DNA of 64,000 nt from Kitasatospora sp. GAS204B (GCF_029892155.1 NZ_JARZAG010000006.1:248001-312000), one strand, 5' to 3'. Shown: positions 35,820-46,018, numbered from the stretch's first letter. A program made the numbers and translations. Notes: a model not told the origin generated them from the letters alone.

Positions 35820-35864
35820 GTGTCATCACCCTCTGTGCTGAATGTCGTTGTGGTCAATCGCGTC

Positions 35865-35892
35865 GGGGCCAGGGATCAACATCCCCGGCCCC
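35865..35892 (-). terminator. Hairpin after the secreted esterase gene
   Basis: A 12-bp stem with one mismatch (GGGGCCAGGGAT with ATCCCCGGCCCC) and 4-nt loop CAAC lies about 30 nt beyond the esterase stop on the minus strand, before the LLM gene. Confidence 0.6.
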
Positions 35893-35922
35893 AACGGGCT
35901 TCCGTCGTCGTGGCGGGAACGG

Positions 35923-36984
35923 TCAGCCGTGCAGCGTCGTGTAGAGGAACGCGTCGGCCTGCGCGACGGCGGCCTGGGCGGCGTTGGTGTTCCTGAGCGC
36001 GTTGAGCATCGCGAAGTCGTGGATGACGCCCTCGTAGCGGACGGCGGTGACGTCGTCGCCGGCCGCCCGCAGCTTGGCCGCGTAGGCCTCGCCCTCGTCG
36101 CGCAGCACGTCCGCCTCGTCCGTGATGACCAGTGCCTTCGGCAGGCCCTTGAGCTGGGTCAGGTCGGCACGCAGCGGCGACGCCAGGATGTTGCTGCGGT
36201 CCGCCTTGTTCGGGGCGTAGGCGTTCCAGAACCACTGCATCGACTTGCGGGTGAGCCAGGGCCCGTCGGCGAACTGGTTGTAGGAGGAGTCGTCGAAGGC
36301 GGCGTTGGTGACGGGGTAGAAGAGCAGCTGGCCCGCCAGCTTCGGACCGTCCTGCTGCTTGGCCATCAGCGTGACCGCGGCGGTCATGTCGCCGCCCACG
36401 CTGTCGCCGGCCACCGCGATCCTGGAGCCGTCGACGTTGATCTCGCTGCCGTGCTCGGCGACCCACTTGGTGGCGGCGTACGCCTGCTCGATGGGCACCG
36501 GGAACTGCGCCTCGGGGGAGGGCGTGTAGTCGACGAAGATCACCGCGGCGTGTGCCCCGTTGGCGATCTCGCGGACCAGGCGGTCGTGCGTGCCCTCGTC
36601 GCCCAGGACCCAGCCGCCGCCGTGGAAGTACATCACCACCGGAAGCTTGCCCTGGACGCCCTGGGGGCGGACGATCCGGATGGTCACCTGGCCCGTCGGC
36701 CCGACGTTCAAGGTGCGGTGCGAGATGTCGGCCGGCTGCAGCGGGACCGGTCCCGACTGGACGCCGTCGAGGGCCTTGCGTGCGTTCGCGTACGACAGCG
36801 TGTAAATGGGCGGGTTCTTGGCGGCGGCGTCGGCGAAAGCCTGGGCGTCGGGCTCCAGCACCACCTGAGGGTGCTGGGCCGCGGAGTTCGGCGCCGACTG
36901 GGCCGCCGGGGCGGCGAGCACCAGGACGAGCGGGACGGCGGCCAGCGCGAGTGCGGCTCTGCGGCCGGTGCGGGGTGTGTACAT
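35923..36984 (-). CDS. Secreted alpha/beta hydrolase, HSL-type esterase
   Basis: The 353-aa enzyme has a signal peptide (RTGRRAALALAAVPLVLVL..., cleavage near AQSA at about residue 30). It then carries a full HSL-family core: oxyanion motif HGGGW, nucleophile GDSVGG, acid DEADVLRDEGEAYA and histidine GVIHDF. It is clearly related to the esterase at 18110 (shared VLRDEGEAYAAKLRAAG and HGxEI.VDG.RIA.AGDS blocks) but is exported and keeps the normal HGGG. The ATG has GGAG 8 nt upstream. It probably hydrolyses small acyl esters. The substrate is unknown. Confidence 0.9.
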   Translation of the reverse strand: MYTPRTGRRAALALAAVPLVLVLAAPAAQSAPNSAAQHPQVVLEPDAQAFADAAAKNPPIYTLSYANARKALDGVQSGPVPLQPADISHRTLNVGPTGQVTIRIVRPQGVQGKLPVVMYFHGGGWVLGDEGTHDRLVREIANGAHAAVIFVDYTPSPEAQFPVPIEQAYAATKWVAEHGSEINVDGSRIAVAGDSVGGDMTAAVTLMAKQQDGPKLAGQLLFYPVTNAAFDDSSYNQFADGPWLTRKSMQWFWNAYAPNKADRSNILASPLRADLTQLKGLPKALVITDEADVLRDEGEAYAAKLRAAGDDVTAVRYEGVIHDFAMLNALRNTNAAQAAVAQADAFLYTTLHG

Positions 36985-37057
36985 CAGAAGATCTCCGTTG
37001 CTAGAGGTAGAAGGCGGAACGTGCGTATCGGGCGTCGAGTTGTCGGTCTGTTGGGAG

Positions 37058-37402
37058 CTAACCGCCGCCGGGCCGCGCCGTGTTGATTCCAGGTGCCGTC
37101 CCCTGTCCCCTCCCGGTACTGCCGGAGGGTGCGTGGCAGGCCCTTCTGGTCAACTCGCGGCGCTCACCCTCGCTGAGTCCACCCCAGACGCCGTACGGCT
37201 CCCCGGCGTGCAGGGCGAACTGCGCACAGGTTTCGAGCACCGGGCAGCTTGCGCACACCCGCCGGGCCCGGGCCTCACGCTCGCGGCGGGCCTTGCGGCG
37301 CTCACCGTGAGGTGAGTAGAAGTCCACGGCATTCATGCCGCGGCAGGCAGCTGACTGCTGCCAGGCCCACTGCTGCAACAGTGGCTTGTACGGCTTGGGC
37401 AT
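37058..37402 (-). CDS. WhiB-family iron-sulfur transcriptional regulator
   Basis: The 114-aa protein has the four cluster cysteines C20, C50, C53 and C59 (CASCPVLETC), then the G[VI]WGG turn and basic tail GVWGGLSEGERREL. WhiB proteins bind a 4Fe-4S cluster and the principal sigma factor to control development, redox or antibiotic genes in actinobacteria. GAGGAGG lies 7 nt before the ATG. It is divergent from the XRE/NB-ARC regulator gene. Which WhiB/Wbl subgroup it belongs to cannot be fixed by eye. Confidence 0.95.
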   Translation of the reverse strand: MPKPYKPLLQQWAWQQSAACRGMNAVDFYSPHGERRKARREREARARRVCASCPVLETCAQFALHAGEPYGVWGGLSEGERRELTRRACHAPSGSTGRGQGTAPGINTARPGGG

Positions 37403-37668
37403 GAGGTGGCCTCCTCGGTCTCGAGCCCTTCGCGGAACGCCGTCACGCTAGGACGGGATGCCGCGGCGAAGTGCCCGGCGCGTGCACGTCCGGTGCTCCG
37501 TGAGCGCCCGGGAATCGGCCTGCCCGGCTCGCTGTGCGCGCACAGGCAAGAACCGGTGCGTCGACGGCGAAGGGCGCACCCGCGGAACTCGCTACGGTCG
37601 GCCTGACCGGTGACCAAGGAGCACTGGAGCGAGCCGTCGTGGTGGACGGACAGTCAGTCAGGAGTGCG

Positions 37669-40008
37669 ATGGAGAGCCGGAGCGGGACGCCGTTCGGCCG
37701 GCTGCTGCGCGAGCTCCGGCAGGACCGTGGTCTGACGATCGAGGAACTGGCCGAAGCGTCGGGTGTGTCGGGGCGCGCGATCGGCGACATGGAGCGGGGG
37801 CGGAGCCTGCGCCCGCGTCGTGGCACGGTCACCGCGCTCGTCCAGGGTCTGCGGTTGGACGAAGCGGCGCATGCCGAACTGCTGTCGGTCGCCCGCGCCG
37901 GCCGTCCGGGCGCGGAGCCGGTCGCCGCCGTCAAGGCGTCGCCCTACACGTTGCCCAGAGGTGTCCGGGACTTCGTCGGGCGGCACGCGGAGCTGGCGGT
38001 GCTGCGGGCTCTTGCGCAGCGACCCGCCGAGGACGGCGCGAGGCCGGGCAGCGGATGGGATGCTCCGGCACCGCCGGTGGCCGTGGTGTTCGGCGCGCCC
38101 GGCAGCGGCAAGAGCACCCTGGCGGTCCGGCTGGCCGAGGAGCTCGCGCCAGGGCTGGCGGACGGGGCGTTCCTGCTGGACATGCGGGGCCTGGACGCGC
38201 AGCCGCTGTCGGCCCAGGAAGCGGCGCTGCGCCTGCTGGGCGCCTGGGGCGCCGATGAGCTCGAGTTGGTGCGGCTGAGCCCGCAGGAGCGTCTCGCGCG
38301 CTACCACGCGACCGCGGCCGGGCTCCGGGGGATCCTCGTGCTGGACGATGCCGGTAGCGAGTCCCAGGTCAGGCCGCTGCTGCCGCGCGAGGGGAGTCTG
38401 CTGGTGGTGGTGACCAGCCGTCGCACCCTCGCCGGCCTGGAGGGAGTGCAGCGCGTGGAGCTGGGCGCCCTGACCCAGCAGGAGTCCACCTCGTTGCTGC
38501 GCGCCGTCGTCGGCGCAGGGCGGGTGGACGCGGAGCCCGAGGCCGCACGCTCGGTGACCGAGTCCTGCGGGCACCTTCCGCTGGCCCTGCGGGTGGCCGC
38601 GAACTGGGCCGCCACCCGGACGAACTGGAGCCTGCAGCGGCTCGCCACCCGGCTCACTGACGAGGATCGCCGGCTGGACTCGCTCAGCGCCGGTGACCTG
38701 CGGGTCAACTCGGCCTTCTCGCTGTCCTACTCGCGTCTGGCTCCCGGGGCGGCCCGGCTGTTCCGGCTGCTGTCGCTGGTGCCGGGAGCGGACTTCAGCG
38801 CCCCGCTGGCGGCCGTGCTCGCGGGCGTGTCCCTGCCCGTGGCGGAGGACGTCCTGGAGGAACTGCTGGAGGCCGGTCTGTTGATGACCTACCGTCAGGA
38901 CCGCTACCGCTTCCACGATCTGCTGCGCCTGTACGCCAGGTCCCAGCACCGCCTGGTGGACGGCGAGCAGGAGTCGGCGGCCGCCCGTTCCGGCCTGCGG
39001 TCCTGGCTGCTCGACACGGTCGTCGTCGCCGGTCGCGGGTACGGGCCGGACCACGGTGCGCCGGTACCGGACCCCCGCGGCCTGCTCGTGCTGGAGGACC
39101 GTGGGCAGGCCCTGCACTGGATCAAGGCGGAGAGCGACAACTGGTTGGCGGCCTTCCGCGAGGCCGCCAAGGGCGGTGAGCACGCCAGGGTCGACGCGGT
39201 CTCGGGAGCCATGCGCCTGATCTCCGACGACTGGGTGTCCTGGGGCCACTGGGTCGAGATCTTCGAACGCGCGGCCCGGGCCGCGGCGGCTCTCGGCGAT
39301 GCCGTCAGGGAGGCCAGCCACCGCAACGACCTCGCGTGGGCCTACTGGGTCTGCGAGAACCGCCATGACGACGCGATCACCGCCGCCACCTGCGCGCTCG
39401 CGCTCGCCGAGGCCTGCGGAGACCTCGTCCAGCAAGCCAGGGCGCACGTGCGACTGAGCGTCATGCAACACGCGGTCGGCGACGCGTCCGCCGCAGCCGA
39501 CAGCTGTCGCCGGGCCATGGACCTGTTCGTCCAGGCCGATGACATCACCGGATACCTCCCGGCCTGCAACGTGAGCATCAAGTTGCTGCAGGAGGCCGGT
39601 CGCATGCAGGAAGCCATCAAGGCCTACCAGGAGGTCATGGACGCGTACGCCGACCCGCGCAACCGCGACCGCATCCCGCCGAACGTCCGGGAGATCACCG
39701 GCCTGATCGCCACCTTCCACGTGTCGTTCGTCCATCTCGACCTCGGGCACTGGGCGGAGGCGGTCGACACGCTGCGGTCCATCCGCGGGCAGCTCGAGGC
39801 CCGCGGCTATCACCGCCGGGAAGGCCAGCTCCACCTCCACCTGGCCCATGCGCTGGCCCACCTCGGTGCGGACGCCGAGGCCGCCACCGAGTACCGCACC
39901 GTGCTCACGCTGGCAGGCCGGATCCCCGCGGCCCTGGTGGACGAGGCCCGCGCAAGCCTTCAGGCCCTCGCCGCCGGTCGGCTCTCGCCGCCGACCCGGT
40001 TCGAATGA
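37669..40008 (+). CDS. XRE-HTH / NB-ARC / TPR regulator (STAND ATPase)
   Basis: This 779-aa multidomain regulator has an XRE-type helix-turn-helix (about 8-62, with LTIEELAEASGVSGRAIGDMER), then an NB-ARC ATPase. The P-loop is GAPGSGKST near 142-150 and the Walker B region is GILVLDDAGS. A winged-helix segment and a C-terminal TPR-like region (about 520-770) follow. Such proteins are signal-sensing switches in streptomycetes, often for antibiotic or developmental genes. ATG 37669 follows AGGAG. A GTG at 37639 behind GGAGC is a possible longer start. No obvious partner gene is present. It is divergent from whiB. Confidence 0.88.
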   Translation: MESRSGTPFGRLLRELRQDRGLTIEELAEASGVSGRAIGDMERGRSLRPRRGTVTALVQGLRLDEAAHAELLSVARAGRPGAEPVAAVKASPYTLPRGVRDFVGRHAELAVLRALAQRPAEDGARPGSGWDAPAPPVAVVFGAPGSGKSTLAVRLAEELAPGLADGAFLLDMRGLDAQPLSAQEAALRLLGAWGADELELVRLSPQERLARYHATAAGLRGILVLDDAGSESQVRPLLPREGSLLVVVTSRRTLAGLEGVQRVELGALTQQESTSLLRAVVGAGRVDAEPEAARSVTESCGHLPLALRVAANWAATRTNWSLQRLATRLTDEDRRLDSLSAGDLRVNSAFSLSYSRLAPGAARLFRLLSLVPGADFSAPLAAVLAGVSLPVAEDVLEELLEAGLLMTYRQDRYRFHDLLRLYARSQHRLVDGEQESAAARSGLRSWLLDTVVVAGRGYGPDHGAPVPDPRGLLVLEDRGQALHWIKAESDNWLAAFREAAKGGEHARVDAVSGAMRLISDDWVSWGHWVEIFERAARAAAALGDAVREASHRNDLAWAYWVCENRHDDAITAATCALALAEACGDLVQQARAHVRLSVMQHAVGDASAAADSCRRAMDLFVQADDITGYLPACNVSIKLLQEAGRMQEAIKAYQEVMDAYADPRNRDRIPPNVREITGLIATFHVSFVHLDLGHWAEAVDTLRSIRGQLEARGYHRREGQLHLHLAHALAHLGADAEAATEYRTVLTLAGRIPAALVDEARASLQALAAGRLSPPTRFE

Positions 40009-40159
40009 GCGACGCGACAGACGCTCTGACGAATCGTTGCTGCCGGTGGTGTGGCCGGAGTCACCCGCCCCATGGACCATCCTGAGCTGCCGTTCCTTGG
40101 ATAATGGGCACATCCGGCGCGTCGTTCGCGCCCGGAGTGTGGGCAGGAAGGGCGCATGA

Positions 40160-42907
40160 GTGGCGGGGTCGAGCGGATCGCTGTCCCGTCGCGGTCTGCG
40201 CGGCCGAGAGCTGGAACTCGAAGAGCTGCGGGCGCTGATCGCCAAGGTGGCCCGCACCGGAAGCGGGGGACTGGCCCTGCTCCAGGGGGAGCCGGGGATC
40301 GGAAAGAGCACGCTGCTCGCCGAGGCCGTCACCGGGGCCAGGGCAGCGGGATTCTCGGTCGGTCTCGGCAAGGCCGACGAGCTGCATCGCATCGTGCCGC
40401 TCTCGTCGCTCGCGGCCTGCGTCCTGCACGGCGATCAACCGCTGCTCTGCGGTGATGCCTTCGCCGATCTCGCGCGCCATCACGATCAGCGGATCTGGCT
40501 GGTGGAGCGCATAGCGGAGGCGATCGAAGCCAGAGCCGGCAGTGTGCCGGTGCTGATCGCCCTGGACGACGTGCAGTGGGCCGACCCGCTGAGCCGGTTC
40601 GCCCTGAAGCAGTTGCCGACCCGCCTGTGGACCTCGCCGGTGCTGTGGATCCTGGCCGGGCGACCGGAGCCCGCCGGGCCGGCGGAAGAGATCGTCTCGG
40701 CCGCGAGGGCCACGCTTTCGACGCTCACCGTGCCGCTGGGGCCGCTGTCCGGCGCGGCCATCGGCCAACTGGCCGACGACACGCTGGGTGCGGCCGTCGA
40801 CGAGCGGGTGCGGGACCTGCTCGGCGGAGCCGGCGGGAATCCGTTCCTGGCGGTCGAGATGCTCGCGGGACTGCGGACCGCCGAAGGCTCCGCTGAACTC
40901 GTGCCCCCGGGGCTCGTGGTGGGTGTGCGCGGCCGGCTCAGCTCCCTGCAGCCCAGCACGCTGCGCTTGCTGCGGATGGGAGCGGTGCTGGGACGCAGGT
41001 TCGGCTTCCACGACGCCGGCGCGCTCTGCGGCCGGCCGTCCAGCACGCTGATCGCGGCGCTCGAGGAGGCGGTGCGGGTCGGACTCCTGGACGACGACGG
41101 CGATCAGCTGGTCTTCCGACATGATCTGCTGCGCCAGGCCGTCTACCTCGACATCCCGCCCTCCGCCCGGAAGGCACTGCACCGAGAGGCCGCCAACCAC
41201 CTGCTCGCCGCGGGCCGCCGGCCGATCGACGCGGTGCCGCACATCCTCGAAGGCGCCCTGCCCGGTGACGAGGAAGCGGTGGCGCTGCTGCGGCGAGCCG
41301 CCGACGACGTGCTGCCCCTCGCGCCGGGTCTCGCGGCCGACCTGACCACGCGGGCCCTGGAACTGGTGCCGTCAGCACGGCCGTTGAGGTTCGTCGTGGG
41401 TGAGCAGGCGATCGTCTGCCTGACCCGGGCCGGCCGGAACCGAGAGGCGCTGGCGACCGGCGACCGGCTGCTGGACTGCCGACCGCCGCTGGAGGCGTTC
41501 AGCCGGCTGCAGGCCGCCCTCGGGGGGACGCTGTGGAACATGGATCTCGCCGGCGAGTTGCGCCGCCGGGCCGAAGCGGCCCTCGCCGTCGGCGGCGCCG
41601 CCCCGGAGGTCGGGGCGAGGCTGGCGGCCCTGCGCGCGCTGGCGCTCTCCCGCGACGATGATCTCGTCGCGGCGCGTGCGGCCGGCGAGAGCGCGCTGCG
41701 CGCCGCCACCGCGAGCGGTGACCGGGAGGCGCACGTGCTGTCGCTGTGCGCGCTCGGCGAGATCGCGCTGAACGCGGGTGAGAACGCCGTGGCACTGGAG
41801 CAGTTCGCCGCGCTCAGTGCCGTCGACTCGGCCTTCCTGCCCGAAGAGATCGTCGCGCACCAGCACCTGGACGACTTCGAGGCCAGCGAACGACTGCTCC
41901 TGCGGGCGGCGGACCAGGCCGGGTCGCCCCGTCAGGCCATGCTGTTGTGGGGACAGGGCCAGCACGACCTGGCGCTCGGCAGGCTCGCCGACGCCGACGC
42001 CGACTTCGTGACGATGGAGCGCCTGGAAGACGACGTGCGGGTACCCGTCAAGCAGGTGAACTCAGCCGTGATCCGCTCCCAGATCGCCCTGCTGCGCGGC
42101 GATCGGGAAGCGGCGCGGCAGCACCTGGCCACGGCGCGGACCAGACTGGCGACCAGACCGAACCCGGGCAACAGGGCCGCGGTGCGCTTCCTGGAAGCGG
42201 TCCACGCCGAGGCCGACGGGGACATCGGGCTCGCCGTCGACAGGATTCGGCAGGTGCAGCAGGAAGGTCCCTTCATGCGCTGGCGACTGCTGCGCGAGCA
42301 GATCGATGCCGCGATCCGCATGGCCCTGCGAGGCGCCGACCGCGAGCTCGCCGAGGACCTGGCCGCGCAGGCCGCCGCCTACGCCGAACGCAACCCGGCC
42401 GTCCCCACCGCCACGGGCATCGCGGCGCAGGCCGCTGGGCTCGTGCACGACGATCTCGCCATGCTGGAACACTCCGTGACCCTGCTCAAGCCCGGCCCGC
42501 GCCCGCTGGTCCGGGCCGCCGCCTATGCCGATCTCGGGCGGGCACTCCTGGCAGCAGGCCGGAAGCCTCAGGCAGTGGCGGCCCTGACACACGCCCAAGG
42601 CACGTTCGCCGGATCGGGCGCCCACGCCGCGGCGGCACGCGTGCAGCGCGAGCTGGACGGTGCGGGAGCCGGCAGCCAGCGGGCGGCGGTCGTACCGCGC
42701 CCCGTCCAGGGTTGGGCGGCGCTCACGGCCTCGGAGAAGAAGGTCGCCCGCCTCATCGCCGCGGGCCGCACCAACCGGTCGGCCGCCGACCTGCTCATCG
42801 TCTCGCCGCACACGGTCAACACCCACCTGACCTCGGTCTTCCGCAAGCTGTCGATCAACTCCCGGGTGCAGCTTGCCAACCTGGTCACGGCCTTGCCCGA
42901 CGACTGA
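40160..42907 (+). CDS. Large LuxR-family (LAL) ATPase regulator
   Basis: The product is 915 aa. The ATPase module has Walker A GEPGIGKST (about 43-51) and Walker B VPVLIALDDVQWADPLS (about 131-147). Helical repeats occupy the middle. A LuxR HTH ends the protein (about 850-912, with LTASEKKVARLIAAGRTNRSA and VSPHTVNTHLTSVFRKL). The GTG at 40160 is preceded by AAGGG about 9 nt away; an ATG 4 nt earlier is out of frame. It stands directly upstream of a sugar importer operon on the same strand (159-nt gap), so it may be a MalT-like activator of that operon. Confidence 0.9.
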   Translation: MAGSSGSLSRRGLRGRELELEELRALIAKVARTGSGGLALLQGEPGIGKSTLLAEAVTGARAAGFSVGLGKADELHRIVPLSSLAACVLHGDQPLLCGDAFADLARHHDQRIWLVERIAEAIEARAGSVPVLIALDDVQWADPLSRFALKQLPTRLWTSPVLWILAGRPEPAGPAEEIVSAARATLSTLTVPLGPLSGAAIGQLADDTLGAAVDERVRDLLGGAGGNPFLAVEMLAGLRTAEGSAELVPPGLVVGVRGRLSSLQPSTLRLLRMGAVLGRRFGFHDAGALCGRPSSTLIAALEEAVRVGLLDDDGDQLVFRHDLLRQAVYLDIPPSARKALHREAANHLLAAGRRPIDAVPHILEGALPGDEEAVALLRRAADDVLPLAPGLAADLTTRALELVPSARPLRFVVGEQAIVCLTRAGRNREALATGDRLLDCRPPLEAFSRLQAALGGTLWNMDLAGELRRRAEAALAVGGAAPEVGARLAALRALALSRDDDLVAARAAGESALRAATASGDREAHVLSLCALGEIALNAGENAVALEQFAALSAVDSAFLPEEIVAHQHLDDFEASERLLLRAADQAGSPRQAMLLWGQGQHDLALGRLADADADFVTMERLEDDVRVPVKQVNSAVIRSQIALLRGDREAARQHLATARTRLATRPNPGNRAAVRFLEAVHAEADGDIGLAVDRIRQVQQEGPFMRWRLLREQIDAAIRMALRGADRELAEDLAAQAAAYAERNPAVPTATGIAAQAAGLVHDDLAMLEHSVTLLKPGPRPLVRAAAYADLGRALLAAGRKPQAVAALTHAQGTFAGSGAHAAAARVQRELDGAGAGSQRAAVVPRPVQGWAALTASEKKVARLIAAGRTNRSAADLLIVSPHTVNTHLTSVFRKLSINSRVQLANLVTALPDD

Positions 42908-43066
42908 GCGGGCCTGACCGGCGCCCGCCACGGAGGCGACCCCGGGACGCCCGGCCGTTGCCCGCAGGCCTAGGCTGATCGAGTCGCCAACGGGTGATCT
43001 TGGATGCCCCTCTCTTCACCTCCACCGACACCCCGGCCACCCACGACACCCGGCAAAGGCACCACC

Positions 43067-44323
43067 ATGACCTCACCAGCCAGACCACTGGCGCGGCGGA
43101 TCTCCGCCCGCCTGGGGACCGGAATCGTCACCCTGGTCCTGGTCGCCACCGGGTGCGGTGGGCCAACCGGTGCGGGGTCCGCGACGGGCAAGGTCACCTC
43201 CATCACCGCGCTCGACTACTACACCGACGAACCCGAACACACCCAGTGGGCCGAGTCGCTCACCGCCTGCGGCAAGAGCGTCGGCGTAACGGTCCAGCAG
43301 ACCAGCATGCCGGGGCCGTCGCTGATCCCCAAGGTCCTTCAGCAGGCGTCCTCGCGGACTCTTCCCGACCTGTTGATGCTGGACAACCCCGACCTGCAAC
43401 AGATCGCCCAGACCGGCGCGCTGACCCCGCTGGACCAGTACGGCATCGACTCCAGCGGCTTCGCCGAGGGCATCCGGTCGGCCAGCACCTACCAGGGGAA
43501 GCTGTACGGACTGGCGCCCGACGTCAACACGATCGCCCTCTTCTACAACAAGGACATGCTCGCCGAGGCCGGTGTCGCCGTGCCGGGGACCTGGCAGGAG
43601 TTGAAGGCGGCGGCGGCCGAGCTGACCCGCCCCGGGCGCTACGGCATGGCGGTGGACGCGAACGCCACCTTCGAGGGCACCTGGCAGTTCCTGCCCTTCC
43701 TGTGGTCCAACGGCGGGGACGAGAAGCAACTGGACACCCCGCAGGCCGCGCAGGCCCTCCAGCTCTGGGTCGACCTGGTGAAGAGCGGATCCATGTCGAC
43801 GTCGGTGCTGAACTGGAATCAGGCCGACGTCAGCGATCAGTTCGTCGCCGGCCGGACGGCCATGATGATCAACGGCCCGTGGCGGATCCCCGCCCTGAAC
43901 CAAGCGACGACCCTGCACTGGGGGGTGGCCACCATCCCCGTCCCGCAGGCGGGGCAGACCCCGGTCACACCGCTCGGCGGTGAGGTGTGGACGGTCCCGC
44001 AGAGCGCGTCCAAGGCCCGGCAGCAGAAGGCCGCCCACGTCCTCGCCTGCCTGAACGACTCCACGAGCATGATCGCCCTGGCCGAGCAGCACTTCACCGT
44101 ACCCTCCCGCTCGGCGGCGGCTGCCCAGTACGCCGAACAGGACCCGTCGATGGCTGCCTTCGTGACCAGCGTCGAAGCGGCCCGGGCCCGAACCAGCGAA
44201 CTCGGCGTCGGCTGGCCCAGAGCGGCGACCGGGATATACACCGCGATCCAGTCCGCGCTGACGGGCGAGCAGACACCGGAGGAAGCACTCAAGCATGCGC
44301 AGCAGATCGCGACCAGCCCCTGA
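43067..44323 (+). CDS. Sugar ABC transporter substrate-binding lipoprotein
   Basis: This 418-aa family-1 solute-binding protein has a lipoprotein signal. The ATG at 43067 (AAAGG 7 nt before) is followed by basic residues, a short hydrophobic stretch and the lipobox VATGC. Binding-protein motifs include LYGLAPDVNTIALFYNKDML and FVAGRTAMMINGPWRIP. An earlier ATG-like start at 43004 would add a Pro-rich extension before the signal and is rejected. It forms an operon with two permeases. No ATPase or hydrolase gene accompanies it. Confidence 0.92.
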   Translation: MTSPARPLARRISARLGTGIVTLVLVATGCGGPTGAGSATGKVTSITALDYYTDEPEHTQWAESLTACGKSVGVTVQQTSMPGPSLIPKVLQQASSRTLPDLLMLDNPDLQQIAQTGALTPLDQYGIDSSGFAEGIRSASTYQGKLYGLAPDVNTIALFYNKDMLAEAGVAVPGTWQELKAAAAELTRPGRYGMAVDANATFEGTWQFLPFLWSNGGDEKQLDTPQAAQALQLWVDLVKSGSMSTSVLNWNQADVSDQFVAGRTAMMINGPWRIPALNQATTLHWGVATIPVPQAGQTPVTPLGGEVWTVPQSASKARQQKAAHVLACLNDSTSMIALAEQHFTVPSRSAAAAQYAEQDPSMAAFVTSVEAARARTSELGVGWPRAATGIYTAIQSALTGEQTPEEALKHAQQIATSP

Positions 44324-45191
44324 CCCGTCCCCGTGGCTGTTCATCGCACCCGCAGCGACATACCTGCTGCTGTTCTTCGGCTACCCGGTCGTCAAGAACC
44401 TCGTGATGAGCTTCCAGCAGTACACGATCAGGACCTTCTACACCGGCGCCGCGCCGTTCGTCGGGCTGCGCAACTACTCGACGATCCTCTCCTCGGACCT
44501 GTTCTCCAAAGCCCTGCTGAACACGGTCCTGTTCACCGCCGCTTCGATCTGCGGGCAGTTCGTCATCGGCCTGGCCCTCGCGCTGTTCTTCCAGCGCAGC
44601 TTCCCGCTCGGCCGGGTGCTGCGCTCGCTCCTGTTGCTGCCGTGGCTGCTGCCGCTGGTCGCCTCCGGGACGACGTGGCGGTGGATGCTCGACACCGACA
44701 GCGGAGTCGTCAACGACGTGCTGCGCCACCTGCACCTCCTGCCGTCCGGCGTCCCCTGGCTCACCGGCACCTCGCAGGCACTCGTGTCGGTGACCCTCAT
44801 CAACATCTGGGTCGGCATCCCCTTCAACACCACGATCCTGTACGGCGGTCTGCAGAACATCCCGACGCAGCTGTACGAGGCGGCGAAGCTGGACGGCGCC
44901 GGCCCGGTGGCGACGTTCCGCCACGTCACCTGGCCACTGCTGCGGCCCGTGGTGAGCGTCGTGCTGGTGCTGGGCGCGGTCTACACGGTCAAAGTGCTGG
45001 ACATCATCCTCCTCGTGACCGGCGGGGGACCGGCGAACGCCACCGAGACCATCGCCACCCAGTCCTACGAACTCTCCTTCCAGCAGTTCGAATTCGGGCG
45101 CGGCGCCGCGATGAGCAACGTCCTCGTCGTCCTCTCGCTCGTCTTCGCCGTCGGCTACCTGCGCGCCAACCGTCGCGCCACGAGCGTCTGA
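44295..45191 (+). CDS. Sugar ABC transporter permease
   Basis: The 298-aa membrane subunit has six hydrophobic segments and the EAA loop YEAAKLDGAGPVATFRHVTWPL. Its ATG lies 29 bp inside the binding-protein gene, so the two are tightly coupled. VTGGGPANATETIATQSYE is a typical late signature of MalF-like permeases. Confidence 0.92.
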   Translation: MRSRSRPAPDPSPWLFIAPAATYLLLFFGYPVVKNLVMSFQQYTIRTFYTGAAPFVGLRNYSTILSSDLFSKALLNTVLFTAASICGQFVIGLALALFFQRSFPLGRVLRSLLLLPWLLPLVASGTTWRWMLDTDSGVVNDVLRHLHLLPSGVPWLTGTSQALVSVTLINIWVGIPFNTTILYGGLQNIPTQLYEAAKLDGAGPVATFRHVTWPLLRPVVSVVLVLGAVYTVKVLDIILLVTGGGPANATETIATQSYELSFQQFEFGRGAAMSNVLVVLSLVFAVGYLRANRRATSV

Positions 45192-45202
45192 GCGGTGATC
45201 CG

Positions 45203-46018
45203 GTGAAGCGCGCACCCAACCGGGGTTGGCCGTCCACGATCGTCGGGATCGTCCTGCTCGCGTTGATGCTCTTCCCCGTCTACTGGATGGTGAACGCCTC
45301 CCTCCAGCCGGCGGGCAACCTCCTGCGGGGCGACTGGTTCCCCTTCCATCCGGACTTCAGCGGTTACCGCACCGCATTGCGCGATCAGGGAGGCAACCTC
45401 GTCACCAGCCTCGTCGTAGCCCTCGGCAGCGTCGTGCTCAGCCTCTCGCTCGCCGCCCCGGCGGCCTACGCGCTGGCCCGGTTCCCGCTCCGGGGAAGCA
45501 ACCTGGTGCTGCTCGGCATCCTGATCACGCAGATGGTGCCGAGCATCGTCGTGGCCAACGCGCTCTACAGCGCCTACAACGACCTGGGACTCCTGAACTC
45601 CTACCTCGGGCTGATCCTCGCCGACTCCACCGCCGGGGTCCCCTTCGCGATCATCGTCATGCGGTCGTTCATGCGGAGCATTCCACGGGAGATCATCGAG
45701 GCCGCGCGCGTGGACGGCGCCGGGAGGCTGCGCGTCCTCACAGCCGTGGTGCTCCCGATGAGCGCGAACGCGTTGATCACCGCCGCCCTCTTCACCTTCC
45801 TCTTCGCCTGGAGCGACTTCCTCTTCGCCCTCACCCTGACCACCACACAGACCGTGCGGCCGGTCACCGTGGGGATCTACCAGTACATCGGCGCATCGAC
45901 GGACCACTGGAACGCCGTCATGGCCACCGCCGTGCTGGCCTCCGCCCCGGCGGCCGTGCTGCTCGTCCTCGCTCAGCGCCATGTCGCCGCCGGCGCGGCC
46001 GGCGGGTCCGTCAAGTGA
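45203..46018 (+). CDS. Sugar ABC transporter permease
   Basis: The 271-aa MalG-like partner permease starts at a GTG 11 nt after the previous stop. The upstream sequence is a weak ribosome binding site, so coupling to the preceding gene is likely. The EAA loop is IEAARVDGAGRLRVLTAVVLPM. As with the other importer in this window, energy probably comes from a shared ATPase encoded elsewhere. Confidence 0.92.
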   Translation: MKRAPNRGWPSTIVGIVLLALMLFPVYWMVNASLQPAGNLLRGDWFPFHPDFSGYRTALRDQGGNLVTSLVVALGSVVLSLSLAAPAAYALARFPLRGSNLVLLGILITQMVPSIVVANALYSAYNDLGLLNSYLGLILADSTAGVPFAIIVMRSFMRSIPREIIEAARVDGAGRLRVLTAVVLPMSANALITAALFTFLFAWSDFLFALTLTTTQTVRPVTVGIYQYIGASTDHWNAVMATAVLASAPAAVLLVLAQRHVAAGAAGGSVK

